64,000 bases of DNA from Saprospiraceae bacterium (GCA_020631235.1 JAHDHQ010000013.1:1-64000); one strand, 5' to 3'; shown: positions 9,299-19,042, counted from the first letter of the stretch. Notes: a model not told the origin generated them from the letters alone. Program-made: numbers and translations.

Positions 9299-9841
9299 AT
9301 GAATATGGAAACATTACAATATCCAATAGGAAGATTTCATTATCCTAATGATGTAGATGAGAAGCAATTGGCTTTATTTAAAGAAACCATACATGCATTC
9401 CCAGAAGATATAACTCGAGCTTTAAACGGCTTAAGTAAAGAAGCACTTAGTTGGACTTATAGGCCCAAAGGATGGAATATTATCCAATTGGTACACCACT
9501 GTGCAGATAGTCACATAAATAGCCTCATTAGGTTTAAATGGACACTGACAGAAAACAAACCAACGATCAAAACGTACAATGAGGCCGATTGGTCAAAGTT
9601 AATCGATGGTAATTCGATAGATTTAGAACCCAGTCTTCAAATATTAAAAGGAATTCATCAAAGATGGTCATTGTTATTAAATGCTTTCGGTGAAGATGAA
9701 TGGAAAAGAAAATTGATTCATCCAGAAATGAAGAAAACCATAAATTTAGCACAACTTGCAGCTCAGTATAGCTGGCATTGTACACATCATTTGGCACACA
9801 TAAATTTAGCTAAAGAATCAAAAGGAAAATATAATGTTTAA
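9299..9841 (+). CDS. YfiT/BstA-like DinB-superfamily protein
   Basis: A 180-residue four-helix-bundle protein of the YfiT type, whose Bacillus member is the bacillithiol S-transferase BstA. The N-terminus YPIGRFHYP is characteristic. The three metal-binding His residues fall at 67, 160 and 164 (HHCADSH and HCTHHLAH). It probably binds a divalent metal and transfers or hydrolyses a thiol or amide substrate in the cytoplasm. Its position just behind a GGT-like gene is suggestive of thiol or gamma-glutamyl metabolism, which is inference only. The next gene overlaps it by 8 bases. A start at ATG 9305 is equally possible. Confidence 0.88.
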   Translation: MNMETLQYPIGRFHYPNDVDEKQLALFKETIHAFPEDITRALNGLSKEALSWTYRPKGWNIIQLVHHCADSHINSLIRFKWTLTENKPTIKTYNEADWSKLIDGNSIDLEPSLQILKGIHQRWSLLLNAFGEDEWKRKLIHPEMKKTINLAQLAAQYSWHCTHHLAHINLAKESKGKYNV

Positions 9842-10214
9842 GTTTTTATCATGGCTGAAAAGTATGTTTACTTATAAATGTCCAAGGTGTAGACAAGATG
9901 ACTTGTTTATTAAACCATTAGACATTAAATCGCCTTTAGCGATGAATGAGAAATGCACTCAATGTCACCAAAGTTTTGAGCCTGAGCCGGGGTATTATTA
10001 TGGAGCGATGTTTTTGTCGTATATCGTAGGCTCGTTTATACTCTTACCGATCGCCTTAATCATGGTGTTTTACTTTAACAAAGGAGTGGAAGCGACCATG
10101 GGTTGGATGATTTTACTTGGCGCCTTGATGTATTTAAAATTATTACGTGGCTCTAGATCACTATGGATTCATCTCATGATTAAATATGAAGGCAAAGATG
10201 CAAAACCTAAATAA
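9834..10214 (+). CDS. DUF983 zinc-ribbon membrane protein
   Basis: A 126-residue protein of the DUF983 family. The N-terminal cytoplasmic part carries a zinc ribbon with CPRC (about 16-19) and CTQCH (about 41-45), then the conserved EPGYYYGAMF motif and two transmembrane helices (about 58-80 and 88-106). The family is frequent in Bacteroidota and alphaproteobacteria but has no settled function. It overlaps the upstream DinB-like gene by 8 bases and ends 3 bases from the convergent response-regulator gene. Confidence 0.9.
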   Translation: MFKFLSWLKSMFTYKCPRCRQDDLFIKPLDIKSPLAMNEKCTQCHQSFEPEPGYYYGAMFLSYIVGSFILLPIALIMVFYFNKGVEATMGWMILLGALMYLKLLRGSRSLWIHLMIKYEGKDAKPK

Positions 10215-10217
10215 GCA

Positions 10218-10853
10218 TCAGTTGAGTAAGTCTTTTTTCTCTATAGCCCACTTTAATAAACTATTGTGGCCACCTTCTAATTTAAGCTTTTTGCAAATGT
10301 TGCTTCGATGATTCTCCACAGTTTTTTTACTGATAAATAAAAGTTCTGAGATTTCTGAACTTGTTTTAGCCTGAGATACCAATTGCAAAACTTTTTTCTC
10401 CGTTGGAGTAAAAGAATCATATTCTGGAATGGTTTCTTTAGTTTCGAGAACATCATTCAGTTTATTGCTAAAATAAAAATCACCTTCTTGCACTGTTTGG
10501 ATACACTCCTTTATTTCATCCAATGCAAATTCTTTTAGCAAATATCCATGGCAACCTAAATTCTTAGCCTCTTCAAATAAGTCTTTTTCTTTGTGTAAAG
10601 TTAAGATCACCATTTTGGTTTCTTTGCCGATTGATTTGACCTTTTTTACGACTTCTAATCCGCTAAAATAGGGCATATCAATATCAAGGATGGCTATATC
10701 TATTTCTTGTTCTATAATGGTATTTAGAGCTTGCATACCATTGCTAACTTGTGCCATAACTGCACAGTTATCAATATTTTGAACATAATCCGCTAGTCCG
10801 TTCAATAAGATTGGATGGTCATCTGCTAAGAGGAGTTTTATTTTATCTTCCAT
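10218..10853 (-). CDS. NarL/LuxR-type response regulator
   Basis: A 211-residue two-component response regulator. The receiver domain (1-122) has the acidic pair DD at 11-12, the phosphoacceptor Asp57 in LDIDMP and the conserved Lys in YLLKEF. The C-terminal LuxR helix-turn-helix (about 148-205) has FTPTEKKVLQLV and SSEISELLFISKKTVENHRSNI. No histidine kinase is encoded beside it. The adjacent gene upstream on the same strand encodes a propeller protein of the kind usually fused to kinases, so the cognate kinase must be elsewhere. It probably binds DNA as a phosphorylated dimer. Confidence 0.93.
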   Translation of the reverse strand: MEDKIKLLLADDHPILLNGLADYVQNIDNCAVMAQVSNGMQALNTIIEQEIDIAILDIDMPYFSGLEVVKKVKSIGKETKMVILTLHKEKDLFEEAKNLGCHGYLLKEFALDEIKECIQTVQEGDFYFSNKLNDVLETKETIPEYDSFTPTEKKVLQLVSQAKTSSEISELLFISKKTVENHRSNICKKLKLEGGHNSLLKWAIEKKDLLN

Positions 10854-10941
10854 AAGTGTATGGTTGACGAATAACTATTTATTCATCAAACTGTTTGGGT
10901 TAACTATAGGCACAATATAGTAAGTATTAAGAATAAGTAGT

Positions 10942-12765
10942 TTAGATTTTCAAAATCTTAATTTCAACCCGCTGATTTTTCTTTCTTCCGGAAGCATTAT
11001 CATTGGATGCAATAGGATTTCTTTTTCCATAACCCTTATGTTCTATTCGATTAGTTTCAATACCCTTATTATACAAGTACTTGGCAACTTCTTCAGCCCT
11101 GGCGGCAGAAATTTGATCGCAATATTCATGAGGAGGTATGCTATTGGTGTGTCCACCGACCTCAATTATAATATCTTTATTTTCATTCAGAAACTCATAA
11201 ACTTCATCTAATACTTCAAAAGAGTTAATACTTATTGTACTAGAGTCGGCTTCAAAAAATAATTCGACCAGCCTCAAAGTCTGACCAACTACAATTTTCT
11301 CTCTTTCTAAGTCAGCAATTTTCTTTGGTTTTTTAATTTCAATCTCTAATTGCTCTGAACAGCCTTGAGCATCTACTACAGATACAGTGTGTATACCAAA
11401 TGCTAATTTTCGAGCAATATTACCGTTTTCCCCATTGTCCCAATTCATAGTATAAGGCGCAGCTCCACCGCGAACATTTATTTTGCAATAACCATCTCTC
11501 GTCAATGTTTTGGATACTCTTTTAATTTCACCAACTTCAATTACAATTGGATTCGCTTCATTTATAGTAATATCAGCGTTTGTCGTAATGCCAAATGCAT
11601 CTGTTATGCTCACTGCATAATTACCTGGGCCTACATTTTGAGGGTTACTTCCTACTAAGGCTTCATCACTCCATTTAAAAGAATATGGAGCTGTACCACC
11701 TGTGACACCTACTAACACTGTTGCATCTTGCTGGCCTTCACATGAAATGGAAGATTCCAGGATTATACTGGCTCTTAATGCTTCTGGATCTCTTGTTTTC
11801 TCTCCTTCGTTTGCCGTTTTGTTTTTCAATTCTTTATAAATTTTAAATAAGCCGGCATCAGAGGTTCCAAGCCAAATTATATTTTCTTTATCGCATTCTA
11901 AGGAAAGACATTTTTTACTAGCAATACCTAAAATATTTGTGTATTGCTCAGTGAGATTTTGATAAGGATCGAAACGCACCAGAATATCTGAGGCAATATA
12001 AATCGATCCATCATTATCTACAGCAATGTCATTAATTTCTCCTTGATAAAGACCTTTTTTAAGTCCCACATCCACCCATCGATTATCGGTTGATTCTATG
12101 AGCCACATAAATTGGTCTGAAATTAACCAGATGCCTTCTTGATTTTCACAAGCAGCAATGTAATCCAGCTTTGAATCATAATTTTTTGAAAAGTCAACTT
12201 CATTCTTCTTTTGGACTAAAATGCCATTTTTTGTGCCCACCCATAATCGGTCTTCTGAATCAGAAAAAATAAAATTTATTTTATTAGATCGCAGTTGAGA
12301 ATTTCTGGTTGTATAATGCTTCTTGAACTTGTTCGAACCTAAATCATATTTGTATAAACCATTCGTCGTGCCCACAAAAACAGATTGTTTATGTATTTCA
12401 ATGTCGGTGATCATTTCATCACTGTCTTCTGCCGAATGCATTAATGCATCATCTACCGTCAAAGTATTGTCAGAGTAAGCGATGTATTTTTTTCCGGAAT
12501 CACTGATTTTTATGACTGTCGGTTCCTTTCCTGCATTTCTCTTATCTGGAGCAGCATCTGCATTTTTTATAGTGGAGATACCGTCCGCACTGGCTACCCA
12601 TATCGTATTGTTTTTGTCGATAAAAAGATCCGATATTCGTTCATTGGATTTAAACCCTTCCATTGGCTCTAGAAACAATTCTGCTTGAGCAATTAATGCC
12701 TGAGATGAAGCTGCAATGAACAGTATAAGTATATATCGAGTAATTTGTTGTAAGCTAAGATTCAT
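10942..12765 (-). CDS. Beta-propeller / SprB-repeat / OmpA-like fusion protein
   Basis: A 607-residue exported protein, starting at ATG 12765 just ahead of the signal peptide (cleavage near ALIAQA). The first half holds two-component-regulator-propeller-type blades (IWVASADGIS, LWVGTKNGILV, IWLGTSDAGLF). Two SprB-like repeats follow (GTAPYSFKWSD; GAAPYTMNWDNG). The C-terminus is an OmpA peptidoglycan-binding domain (FFEADSSTI, then SAARAEEVAKYLYNKGI and GRKKNQRVEI). It is therefore probably held in the outer membrane or periplasm against the cell wall. This order is odd: the propeller normally precedes a kinase. The reading frame extends upstream to 12822 but that extension lacks a plausible signal. 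The response-regulator gene follows by 88 bases. Confidence 0.85.
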   Translation of the reverse strand: MNLSLQQITRYILILFIAASSQALIAQAELFLEPMEGFKSNERISDLFIDKNNTIWVASADGISTIKNADAAPDKRNAGKEPTVIKISDSGKKYIAYSDNTLTVDDALMHSAEDSDEMITDIEIHKQSVFVGTTNGLYKYDLGSNKFKKHYTTRNSQLRSNKINFIFSDSEDRLWVGTKNGILVQKKNEVDFSKNYDSKLDYIAACENQEGIWLISDQFMWLIESTDNRWVDVGLKKGLYQGEINDIAVDNDGSIYIASDILVRFDPYQNLTEQYTNILGIASKKCLSLECDKENIIWLGTSDAGLFKIYKELKNKTANEGEKTRDPEALRASIILESSISCEGQQDATVLVGVTGGTAPYSFKWSDEALVGSNPQNVGPGNYAVSITDAFGITTNADITINEANPIVIEVGEIKRVSKTLTRDGYCKINVRGGAAPYTMNWDNGENGNIARKLAFGIHTVSVVDAQGCSEQLEIEIKKPKKIADLEREKIVVGQTLRLVELFFEADSSTISINSFEVLDEVYEFLNENKDIIIEVGGHTNSIPPHEYCDQISAARAEEVAKYLYNKGIETNRIEHKGYGKRNPIASNDNASGRKKNQRVEIKILKI

Positions 12766-12922
12766 GTTACGTTTATAAGTGTTTTTAGTCAACGAGATAT
12801 TGAAAATAAGCCATCTGAGCATAGATATAAAATCTTAGACTAAGTATTTACCAAAACACTTGGGCTTAGATCCAATAATAAACGAAAATGGAAAGGGGAA
12901 ATAGTATGCAGAGCGAAAATTT

Positions 12923-13471
12923 TTAATTAAGACTTAACCATCCCAGCGCATATTCATTCGCAATGTAATATTTCTCATGAAGATTGGCTAAGCGAAAAAT
13001 AGTCCTAGTTTCATAGCCATAGTTTTGCTGAACAATTTCGACATGTTGGTCTCCAACTTCGGCAATGATGCCTATATGACCATAAGGATTGTATTTGTCT
13101 CTTGCAAAAACGAGTATGTCGCCCTTTTTAGGGATTGCATAATTGCCATTACGATATTGATAAAGCCCTCTTTTTTCATTAAAGACTCTCCAATCATTGT
13201 TAATCCTCCAATCATAAAAATCTTTAGCATGACCATAGGTGTATGGCATTTCATGTCCATAATGTTCGTAGTAATATCGTTTGATAAATTCTACACATTG
13301 ATACTTGAGCCCGAGATTGTAGCCAGTTTCAGTGACATTTCGACCAAAGACATTCTCGATGTCTCCGTTGTAAAAAATTGAAACCCCATCCAATTGATCA
13401 ATGACATCGCCTACGTTAGGTTTTGTAGACGTAAACGAAAGGAATAGTAAGCCTATAAGTAAATATTTCAT
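12923..13471 (-). CDS. CHAP-domain amidase/peptidase, secreted
   Basis: A 182-residue protein from ATG 13471, directly ahead of a hydrophobic signal segment (MKYLLIGLLFLSF). The CHAP fold has the catalytic Cys in YQCVEFIKRYY (about 59), the His in YGHIGIIAEV (about 132) and a following polar residue, the layout of NlpC/P60-related cysteine hydrolases. The closest subtype is the glutathionylspermidine-amidase-like CHAP group. It likely cuts peptidoglycan peptides or amide bonds in the periplasm. A frame extension to 13486 adds five residues with no benefit. Confidence 0.85.
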   Translation of the reverse strand: MKYLLIGLLFLSFTSTKPNVGDVIDQLDGVSIFYNGDIENVFGRNVTETGYNLGLKYQCVEFIKRYYYEHYGHEMPYTYGHAKDFYDWRINNDWRVFNEKRGLYQYRNGNYAIPKKGDILVFARDKYNPYGHIGIIAEVGDQHVEIVQQNYGYETRTIFRLANLHEKYYIANEYALGWLSLN

Positions 13472-13649
13472 GGAATCGCATTGCAAATAAGCATAAATAT
13501 AATATATTAAATAAATACATAATATATAAATGCCACTTTTTATCTTCCTCGTAAAAATATATTTTTATCTCAGTTTTACAAATGTTGTAGCTCGTTAAAT
13601 TTTACATTTTCTTTTGTCATATATAAATTGTCCAACAATAACGTTTGAC

Positions 13650-13683
13650 TTGACATAACTAGCTATTAAGAATAGTATATTTG
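13650..13683 (+). promoter_or_regulatory. Putative promoter of ffh
   Basis: TATATTTG at 13676-13683 matches TAnnTTTG exactly, 34 bases ahead of the ffh ATG. A TTG at 13650-13652 is a possible -33 element with a 23-base spacer, which is longer than ideal. The rest of the 13472-13717 region is very AT-rich, and I see no other element in it. Confidence 0.55.
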
Positions 13684-13717
13684 TACACTTTTTAAGACGG
13701 ATTTAATTTTACCATAT

Positions 13718-15055
13718 ATGTTCGAGTCATTAAACGAAAAACTAGAAAGCGCCTTTAAAAATCTAAGTGGAGAAGGCAAATTAACGGAGATTAATATTGC
13801 TCAATCAATCAAGGAAATACGTAGAGCCTTGGTTAGTGCAGATGTTAATTATTCCATCGCTAAAGAATTTACAGACAAGGTTAAAGATGAGGCATTAGGC
13901 CAATCCAACGTTCTAAAAGCTGTGAAGCCAGGCGAGTTGATGGTGAAAATAGTGATGGATGAAATGATTGAGTTGATGGGCGGCCAATCCGTGGGAATAA
14001 ATGTAAAAGGCTCACCAGGTGTTGTTTTGATATCTGGATTACAAGGTTCAGGTAAAACCACATTTTCAGCGAAATTGGCCAAATACCTAAAAGATAAAAA
14101 GAGATTAAAGGTATTATTAGTTGCTTGTGATGTATATAGGCCAGCAGCCATCAATCAATTGACGGTTTTAGCCGAGCAAATTGGAGCTGGAATTTACAAA
14201 GAACCCGAAAATAAAAACCCTGTTTCTATTGCTGAAAATGCAATTGTACATGCTTCACAAAACCAATACAATGTGGTTATTGTGGATACTGCGGGCCGAT
14301 TAGCCGTAGATGAAGAAATGATGAATGAAATCGAATCGATTCGATATGCAATCTCTCCTACGGAAACTTTATTTGTAGTCGATTCCATGACCGGACAAGA
14401 TGCAGTAAACACCGCCAAGGCTTTTAATGATCGGATTAATTTTGATGGAGTTGTACTCACTAAGCTTGATGGTGATACTAGAGGAGGAGCGGCATTATCC
14501 GTAAAATATACAGTCGGTAAACCCATTAAATTTATATCCACAGGAGAAACCTTAGAAACACTAGATGTTTTTCATCCGGATAGGATGGCACAGCGGATTT
14601 TAGGGATGGGGGACATTGTGAGTTTTGTAGAAAAAGCTCAAGAGCAATTTGATGAAAAAGAAACGAAGCGACTCGAAAAGAAAATCAGGAAGAATAAATT
14701 TGATTTTAATGATTTTTTAAGTCAGATCAACCAAATAAAAAAAATGGGCGATCTGAAAAGCTTAATGAACATGATTCCTGGAGTAGGTAAAATGACTAAG
14801 AATATGGACATAGATGATTCTGCTTTTAATAAAGTAGAAGCCATTATATTTTCCATGACCCCACATGAGCGTAGTCATCCAGAGGTCCTAAATATGAGCA
14901 GGAAAAAGCGCATTGCTAGAGGTTGTGGACAAAAGATTCACGAAATAAATATGTTCATCAAACAGTTTGACCAAATGAAAAAAATGATGCACATGATGAG
15001 CAAAGGAAAGGGCATGAATCAAATGATGAACCAATTTCCCGGCATGAAAAGATAG
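13718..15055 (+). CDS. ffh: Signal recognition particle protein Ffh
   Basis: A 445-residue SRP54 GTPase that binds signal sequences of nascent membrane proteins and docks with FtsY. The N domain (1-90) and G domain (about 95-295) carry G1 GLQGSGKTT, G3 DTAGR and G4 TKLDGD. The M domain at the C-terminus binds 4.5S RNA through SRKKRIARGCG and ends in a Met-rich tail (KKMMHMMSKGKGMNQMMNQF). Length and motifs are normal. It stands alone with its own -7 element. Confidence 0.98.
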   Translation: MFESLNEKLESAFKNLSGEGKLTEINIAQSIKEIRRALVSADVNYSIAKEFTDKVKDEALGQSNVLKAVKPGELMVKIVMDEMIELMGGQSVGINVKGSPGVVLISGLQGSGKTTFSAKLAKYLKDKKRLKVLLVACDVYRPAAINQLTVLAEQIGAGIYKEPENKNPVSIAENAIVHASQNQYNVVIVDTAGRLAVDEEMMNEIESIRYAISPTETLFVVDSMTGQDAVNTAKAFNDRINFDGVVLTKLDGDTRGGAALSVKYTVGKPIKFISTGETLETLDVFHPDRMAQRILGMGDIVSFVEKAQEQFDEKETKRLEKKIRKNKFDFNDFLSQINQIKKMGDLKSLMNMIPGVGKMTKNMDIDDSAFNKVEAIIFSMTPHERSHPEVLNMSRKKRIARGCGQKIHEINMFIKQFDQMKKMMHMMSKGKGMNQMMNQFPGMKR

Positions 15056-15132
15056 GATGTCTAGTATAATATTTGGTTTTAGTTGGCTATATCCATATTT
15101 TTAGTTCTAATTAAAACAAAACCAGAAATACT

Positions 15133-18100
15133 ATGACAAAACAGTTCCTATCAATCCTATTTTTTATTGGATTTACCCTACAAATTTCAGCACAATCAAC
15201 AGCTTCTGATTGGACGCTTTCCGACATTGATGGTAATAGTCACCATTTATATGACGTATTAGAAAGTGGCAAAGGCGCCATTATAGATTTTTCTACAACT
15301 TGGTGTGGACCTTGTTGGAGTTATCATAACACGGGTATTCTTGAGGATATGTACGAAGATTATGGGCCTACAGGAAGTGATGAAATCATGGTTTATTTTC
15401 TCGAATCAGATGGTGGGACTAATACAAGTTGTCTGTATGGACCTTCAGGTTGTGTCGGTGGCACTCAAGGAGATTGGGTCACAGGCACAGAGTATCCTAT
15501 CATAGATTTGATGGGTTCGGACCTAAGTATCGTTAATAATTATGGTGTAACTGCTTATCCTACACTTTTCGCCGTTGGACCTAACAAAAAGAAATACAAT
15601 ATCGGACAAGCTTCTTATAATACCTGGGTAGATTGGATGATTGGATCTTTTCAGATGGATGCAACAGCCGTAGTGAATGACATTCCTTGTATAGGTGGAG
15701 TCGGATCAATTGAGTTGACAGCAGTTAATGGTTACGGAGATATTGATTACGATTGGAGCAATGGAGCCTCTGGGCCGATTGCCACGGATTTACCTTTAGG
15801 AGTATATTATTGTACTCTTACAGATGAGCATAATTATGACAAAGTAGTGGGACCTTTTACAGTGAGCCAAGGTGGTACTTCAACACTCTTTGTGATTCCT
15901 GAAATCGAGGAAGGTCCATCGTGTCCTGGTTATGCAAATGGGGCTATAGGTATCAATTCAAATGTTATAGATGATTCTTTTGCATGGAGCAATGGAGACT
16001 CAGGTGGGTTTATATCTAATCTTCAAGAAGGTACATATACTGTTACGGTAACCGATAACTCGAATGGATGTTCGATTACAGAAACTTTCGAAATCCAAGA
16101 CCCTCCAGCTATTCAAGCAACATCATCTACCATTGATGCTGGTTGCCTGGGTAATGAAGGTAGTATTGAGATATCAGGTTCGGGAGGGACAGGTACTTTA
16201 TATTACAGCATTGGAGATGGTTTTTCGGAGGAGTCTACATTTGATGGTTTAGCAAAAGGAATCTATGAAATAGAAATATCTGATGATAATAATTGTTTTG
16301 AAGATTTTAATGTCGAGGTTCAAGGACCTGACATTATGGTATCCATGGCCAACAATGAAGACACACTTACATGTCTGGCCTTACAAGCAGAACTTACCAG
16401 TATTGGTTCTTCTTCCGGTGCATCAGTAAAGTACTTTTGGTCTAATGGTGATGGAGACGAAGTAGGTAAAGAAGATACCATTTATGTGGATAGTCCAGAT
16501 GATTATATATTGTATGTATTAGATACATTGTCTGGTTGTGACGCTTATGACACAGTTAGTGTGATGGCCAATGTTGCTACTCCTGTGTTAACCGGTTCGG
16601 AAAATGTCACCTTAAACTGTCTCATTGAAAGTACAAGTTTATTAGCTACAACTGAAGATACTCTCGGTTTGGAAAGCTATGCTTGGACTACTATGGATGG
16701 CACTATTGAAGATGATGCCAGCGAACTGAGCATTGATGTGGATATGCCTGGGACATATACATTTACAGCGGTAAATCTTACATCAGGATGTGAGTCGCAG
16801 TTCGATATTGCTATTGATCAAAATTTAGATACTCCAGATATTAACATTGATTCACCAGATGAATTGAATTGTGAAAATGAATCAGTAAGTCTCAATGGAA
16901 ATTCTATGACTGGGTCAATGGACGAAACCTACCAGTGGACTACTACAAATGGTTTGATAGAAGGAGATGATGACGTATTAAATATTGATGTGAGTGCAGC
17001 AGGTGAGTATTTCTTAACGGCAGTTAATAATTTGAGTGGTTGTATGAGCTCTACTTCAGTAGTAGTGGCTGCTAATGAAGATCTGCCTGTAATTGCTGCA
17101 GCTGTTTCTAATACTTTAGATTGCAATAATGGTGAAAGTACAATCTCTGTCGATGGAGATGGTAGTTATGACTATACATGGTATGATGTCGACGGTAATG
17201 CTTTAGGAAATGACACCACTTACGATGTGGATAAAGCTGGAGTATATTTAGTAGAAGCAGTGAATGCTTCAAATGGATGTACTACTTCGCAAACCATAGA
17301 AGTTAGTGAAGATTTTGAGGCACCAACAGCAAATATAGATGGCAACCTAGCTATTTGTTCTGGTAATGAAACAACTTTATGTGCAGACGTTAGCGAAGGA
17401 GCAAACTTCCAATGGGAAGTAAATGGTGAAATTTTAACTGACCAATGCATCACTATTGCAGAGGTGGCGGATGTTCGTTTATTTGCTATCAATGATAATG
17501 GTTGTGATGCTAGTGCTGAAAGCAGTATTTCTGTTGACAATAGTTTGGATAATGTTTCTATTTCAGGAGATACAGAGGTTTGTGAAGGAGATGTAGCTAC
17601 TTGGTGTGTAGACGATGCATTTGCTGGACAGATACAATGGATGAACGCAGCAGGTGAAGTTATTTCTATGGAGTCTTGTATCAGTACAGATTTAGCCGGT
17701 GAATACACCGCCAATTTCAGAACCGATCTTGGATGTACAACTTCTCTTTCTGGCAGTGTTACCATAAATTCGATTCCATCTGTAGAAATCACAGAAGCTT
17801 ATGAGGTTAATTGTCTAAACTTAGAATTGGATCTTGATGTCGCACACCTTATGGAAGAAGGCATTAGCTCTATCGATTGGACGAGCACTGATGGAACGAT
17901 TGTTAGCGATGAAGATTTTAAACCTACGGTTTCATCTGCAGGGATTTATACAGCAAGTTTTGTCACAGATGCAGGATGTCTAGGTTCTTTTGATGTCAAT
18001 GTAACAGAGTACTTTAATTATGCAGAAAGTTCATTCGCGTCATCCGCAGATTACGAAACAGTAAGTTTTACAGACATGTCTTCGGGTGATCCTTCAAGCT

Positions 18101-18981
18101 GGTCTTGGGATTTTGGCAATGGTACTAGCTCCAATGATCAAAATCCGACCATCACTTATGATGTGTCTGGAATCTACACGGTTTGTTTAGAAGTAGAGAA
18201 TGAGTGCGGGAAAAACCAAATGTGTGAAGATATTGATGTGTTTGTTCCATTACCACTTACCATTAATGAGCAATACACAGATGTTGTTTGTTATGGGGAA
18301 AATAATGGATCCATTAGCTTAGATATTATGGGTGGCGTAGAAGAATATATTATTGCCTGGACTGGACCTAATGGGTTTACTTCAGACCAAGCCTCTTTGA
18401 CGGATTTAGGTCCTGGAATATATGAGTACAATTTAACAGATCAGATCAATAACGAGTGGTCAAATAGTTTCGAAATATTGGAGCCGGCAGAAATGTTTAT
18501 TCAAGGAGCGAGCATAAATGATGACTATGATAGTGAGGGTGTAGGAAGTATTGATATTGATTTTGTTGGAGGTATTGCACCTTACGAATACGAATGGAGC
18601 AATGGCGCAACTACAGAAGACATCACAGATTTAAATGAAGGCGAATACACCATTGTGATAACGGATGCAAATGGATGCGAGTTTAGTCAGACATTCGAGG
18701 TAATGAATGAGTTGCCGAGTGATTTAGATGAATTAGGTTTGACAGACCTTGCAGTATATCCAAATCCAGTGTCCACTGAATTAACGATTACTGCATCATC
18801 ATTAACTGCGATGGAAAGAACCATAGAAATCGTTGATTTACAAGGCCAACTAGTTTTCAAGCAACAGTTGAAAGAAAACATAAACCTTGTGATTAACACA
18901 GAAATGTGGACGGCAGGGTTGTATATGCTTAAAGTGTCTAATGCTTCGACTTCGTTCTCAGAACGAATCATTAAGCAATAA
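15133..18981 (+). CDS. T9SS-secreted protein with N-terminal thioredoxin domain
   Basis: A 1282-residue secreted protein. The signal peptide ends near ISAQS (21). A TlpA/thioredoxin-like domain (about 24-165) has a redox motif W-C-G-P-C with Cys58 and Cys61. Then come SprB-like repeats (DIDYDWSNGASG and similar), several Cys-containing Ig-like segments, one PKD domain (about 970-1035, WSWDFGNGTSS), two more SprB-like repeats and a type A T9SS sorting tail (about 1207-1282, AVYPNPVSTELTI, ending FSERIIKQ). It should be exported and attached at the surface or released. A redox-active domain on a surface adhesin is unusual; it may be structural, or may shuffle disulfides in other secreted Cys-rich proteins. 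Confidence 0.9.
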   Translation: MTKQFLSILFFIGFTLQISAQSTASDWTLSDIDGNSHHLYDVLESGKGAIIDFSTTWCGPCWSYHNTGILEDMYEDYGPTGSDEIMVYFLESDGGTNTSCLYGPSGCVGGTQGDWVTGTEYPIIDLMGSDLSIVNNYGVTAYPTLFAVGPNKKKYNIGQASYNTWVDWMIGSFQMDATAVVNDIPCIGGVGSIELTAVNGYGDIDYDWSNGASGPIATDLPLGVYYCTLTDEHNYDKVVGPFTVSQGGTSTLFVIPEIEEGPSCPGYANGAIGINSNVIDDSFAWSNGDSGGFISNLQEGTYTVTVTDNSNGCSITETFEIQDPPAIQATSSTIDAGCLGNEGSIEISGSGGTGTLYYSIGDGFSEESTFDGLAKGIYEIEISDDNNCFEDFNVEVQGPDIMVSMANNEDTLTCLALQAELTSIGSSSGASVKYFWSNGDGDEVGKEDTIYVDSPDDYILYVLDTLSGCDAYDTVSVMANVATPVLTGSENVTLNCLIESTSLLATTEDTLGLESYAWTTMDGTIEDDASELSIDVDMPGTYTFTAVNLTSGCESQFDIAIDQNLDTPDINIDSPDELNCENESVSLNGNSMTGSMDETYQWTTTNGLIEGDDDVLNIDVSAAGEYFLTAVNNLSGCMSSTSVVVAANEDLPVIAAAVSNTLDCNNGESTISVDGDGSYDYTWYDVDGNALGNDTTYDVDKAGVYLVEAVNASNGCTTSQTIEVSEDFEAPTANIDGNLAICSGNETTLCADVSEGANFQWEVNGEILTDQCITIAEVADVRLFAINDNGCDASAESSISVDNSLDNVSISGDTEVCEGDVATWCVDDAFAGQIQWMNAAGEVISMESCISTDLAGEYTANFRTDLGCTTSLSGSVTINSIPSVEITEAYEVNCLNLELDLDVAHLMEEGISSIDWTSTDGTIVSDEDFKPTVSSAGIYTASFVTDAGCLGSFDVNVTEYFNYAESSFASSADYETVSFTDMSSGDPSSWSWDFGNGTSSNDQNPTITYDVSGIYTVCLEVENECGKNQMCEDIDVFVPLPLTINEQYTDVVCYGENNGSISLDIMGGVEEYIIAWTGPNGFTSDQASLTDLGPGIYEYNLTDQINNEWSNSFEILEPAEMFIQGASINDDYDSEGVGSIDIDFVGGIAPYEYEWSNGATTEDITDLNEGEYTIVITDANGCEFSQTFEVMNELPSDLDELGLTDLAVYPNPVSTELTITASSLTAMERTIEIVDLQGQLVFKQQLKENINLVINTEMWTAGLYMLKVSNASTSFSERIIKQ

Positions 18982-19002
18982 TAGATTTAAAATAGTTAAA
19001 GG

Positions 19003-19042
19003 AAAAGATCCTGGTTAGATTTGTTCTTCCAGGATCTTTTTT
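19003..19042. terminator. Bidirectional terminator between the T9SS gene and mutS
   Basis: A 12-bp perfect stem AAAAGATCCTGG/CCAGGATCTTTT (19003-19014 and 19029-19040) with T-rich flank on the plus strand and A-rich flank for the minus strand. Its right arm lies inside the last codons of mutS, so both convergent genes can use it. Confidence 0.85.
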
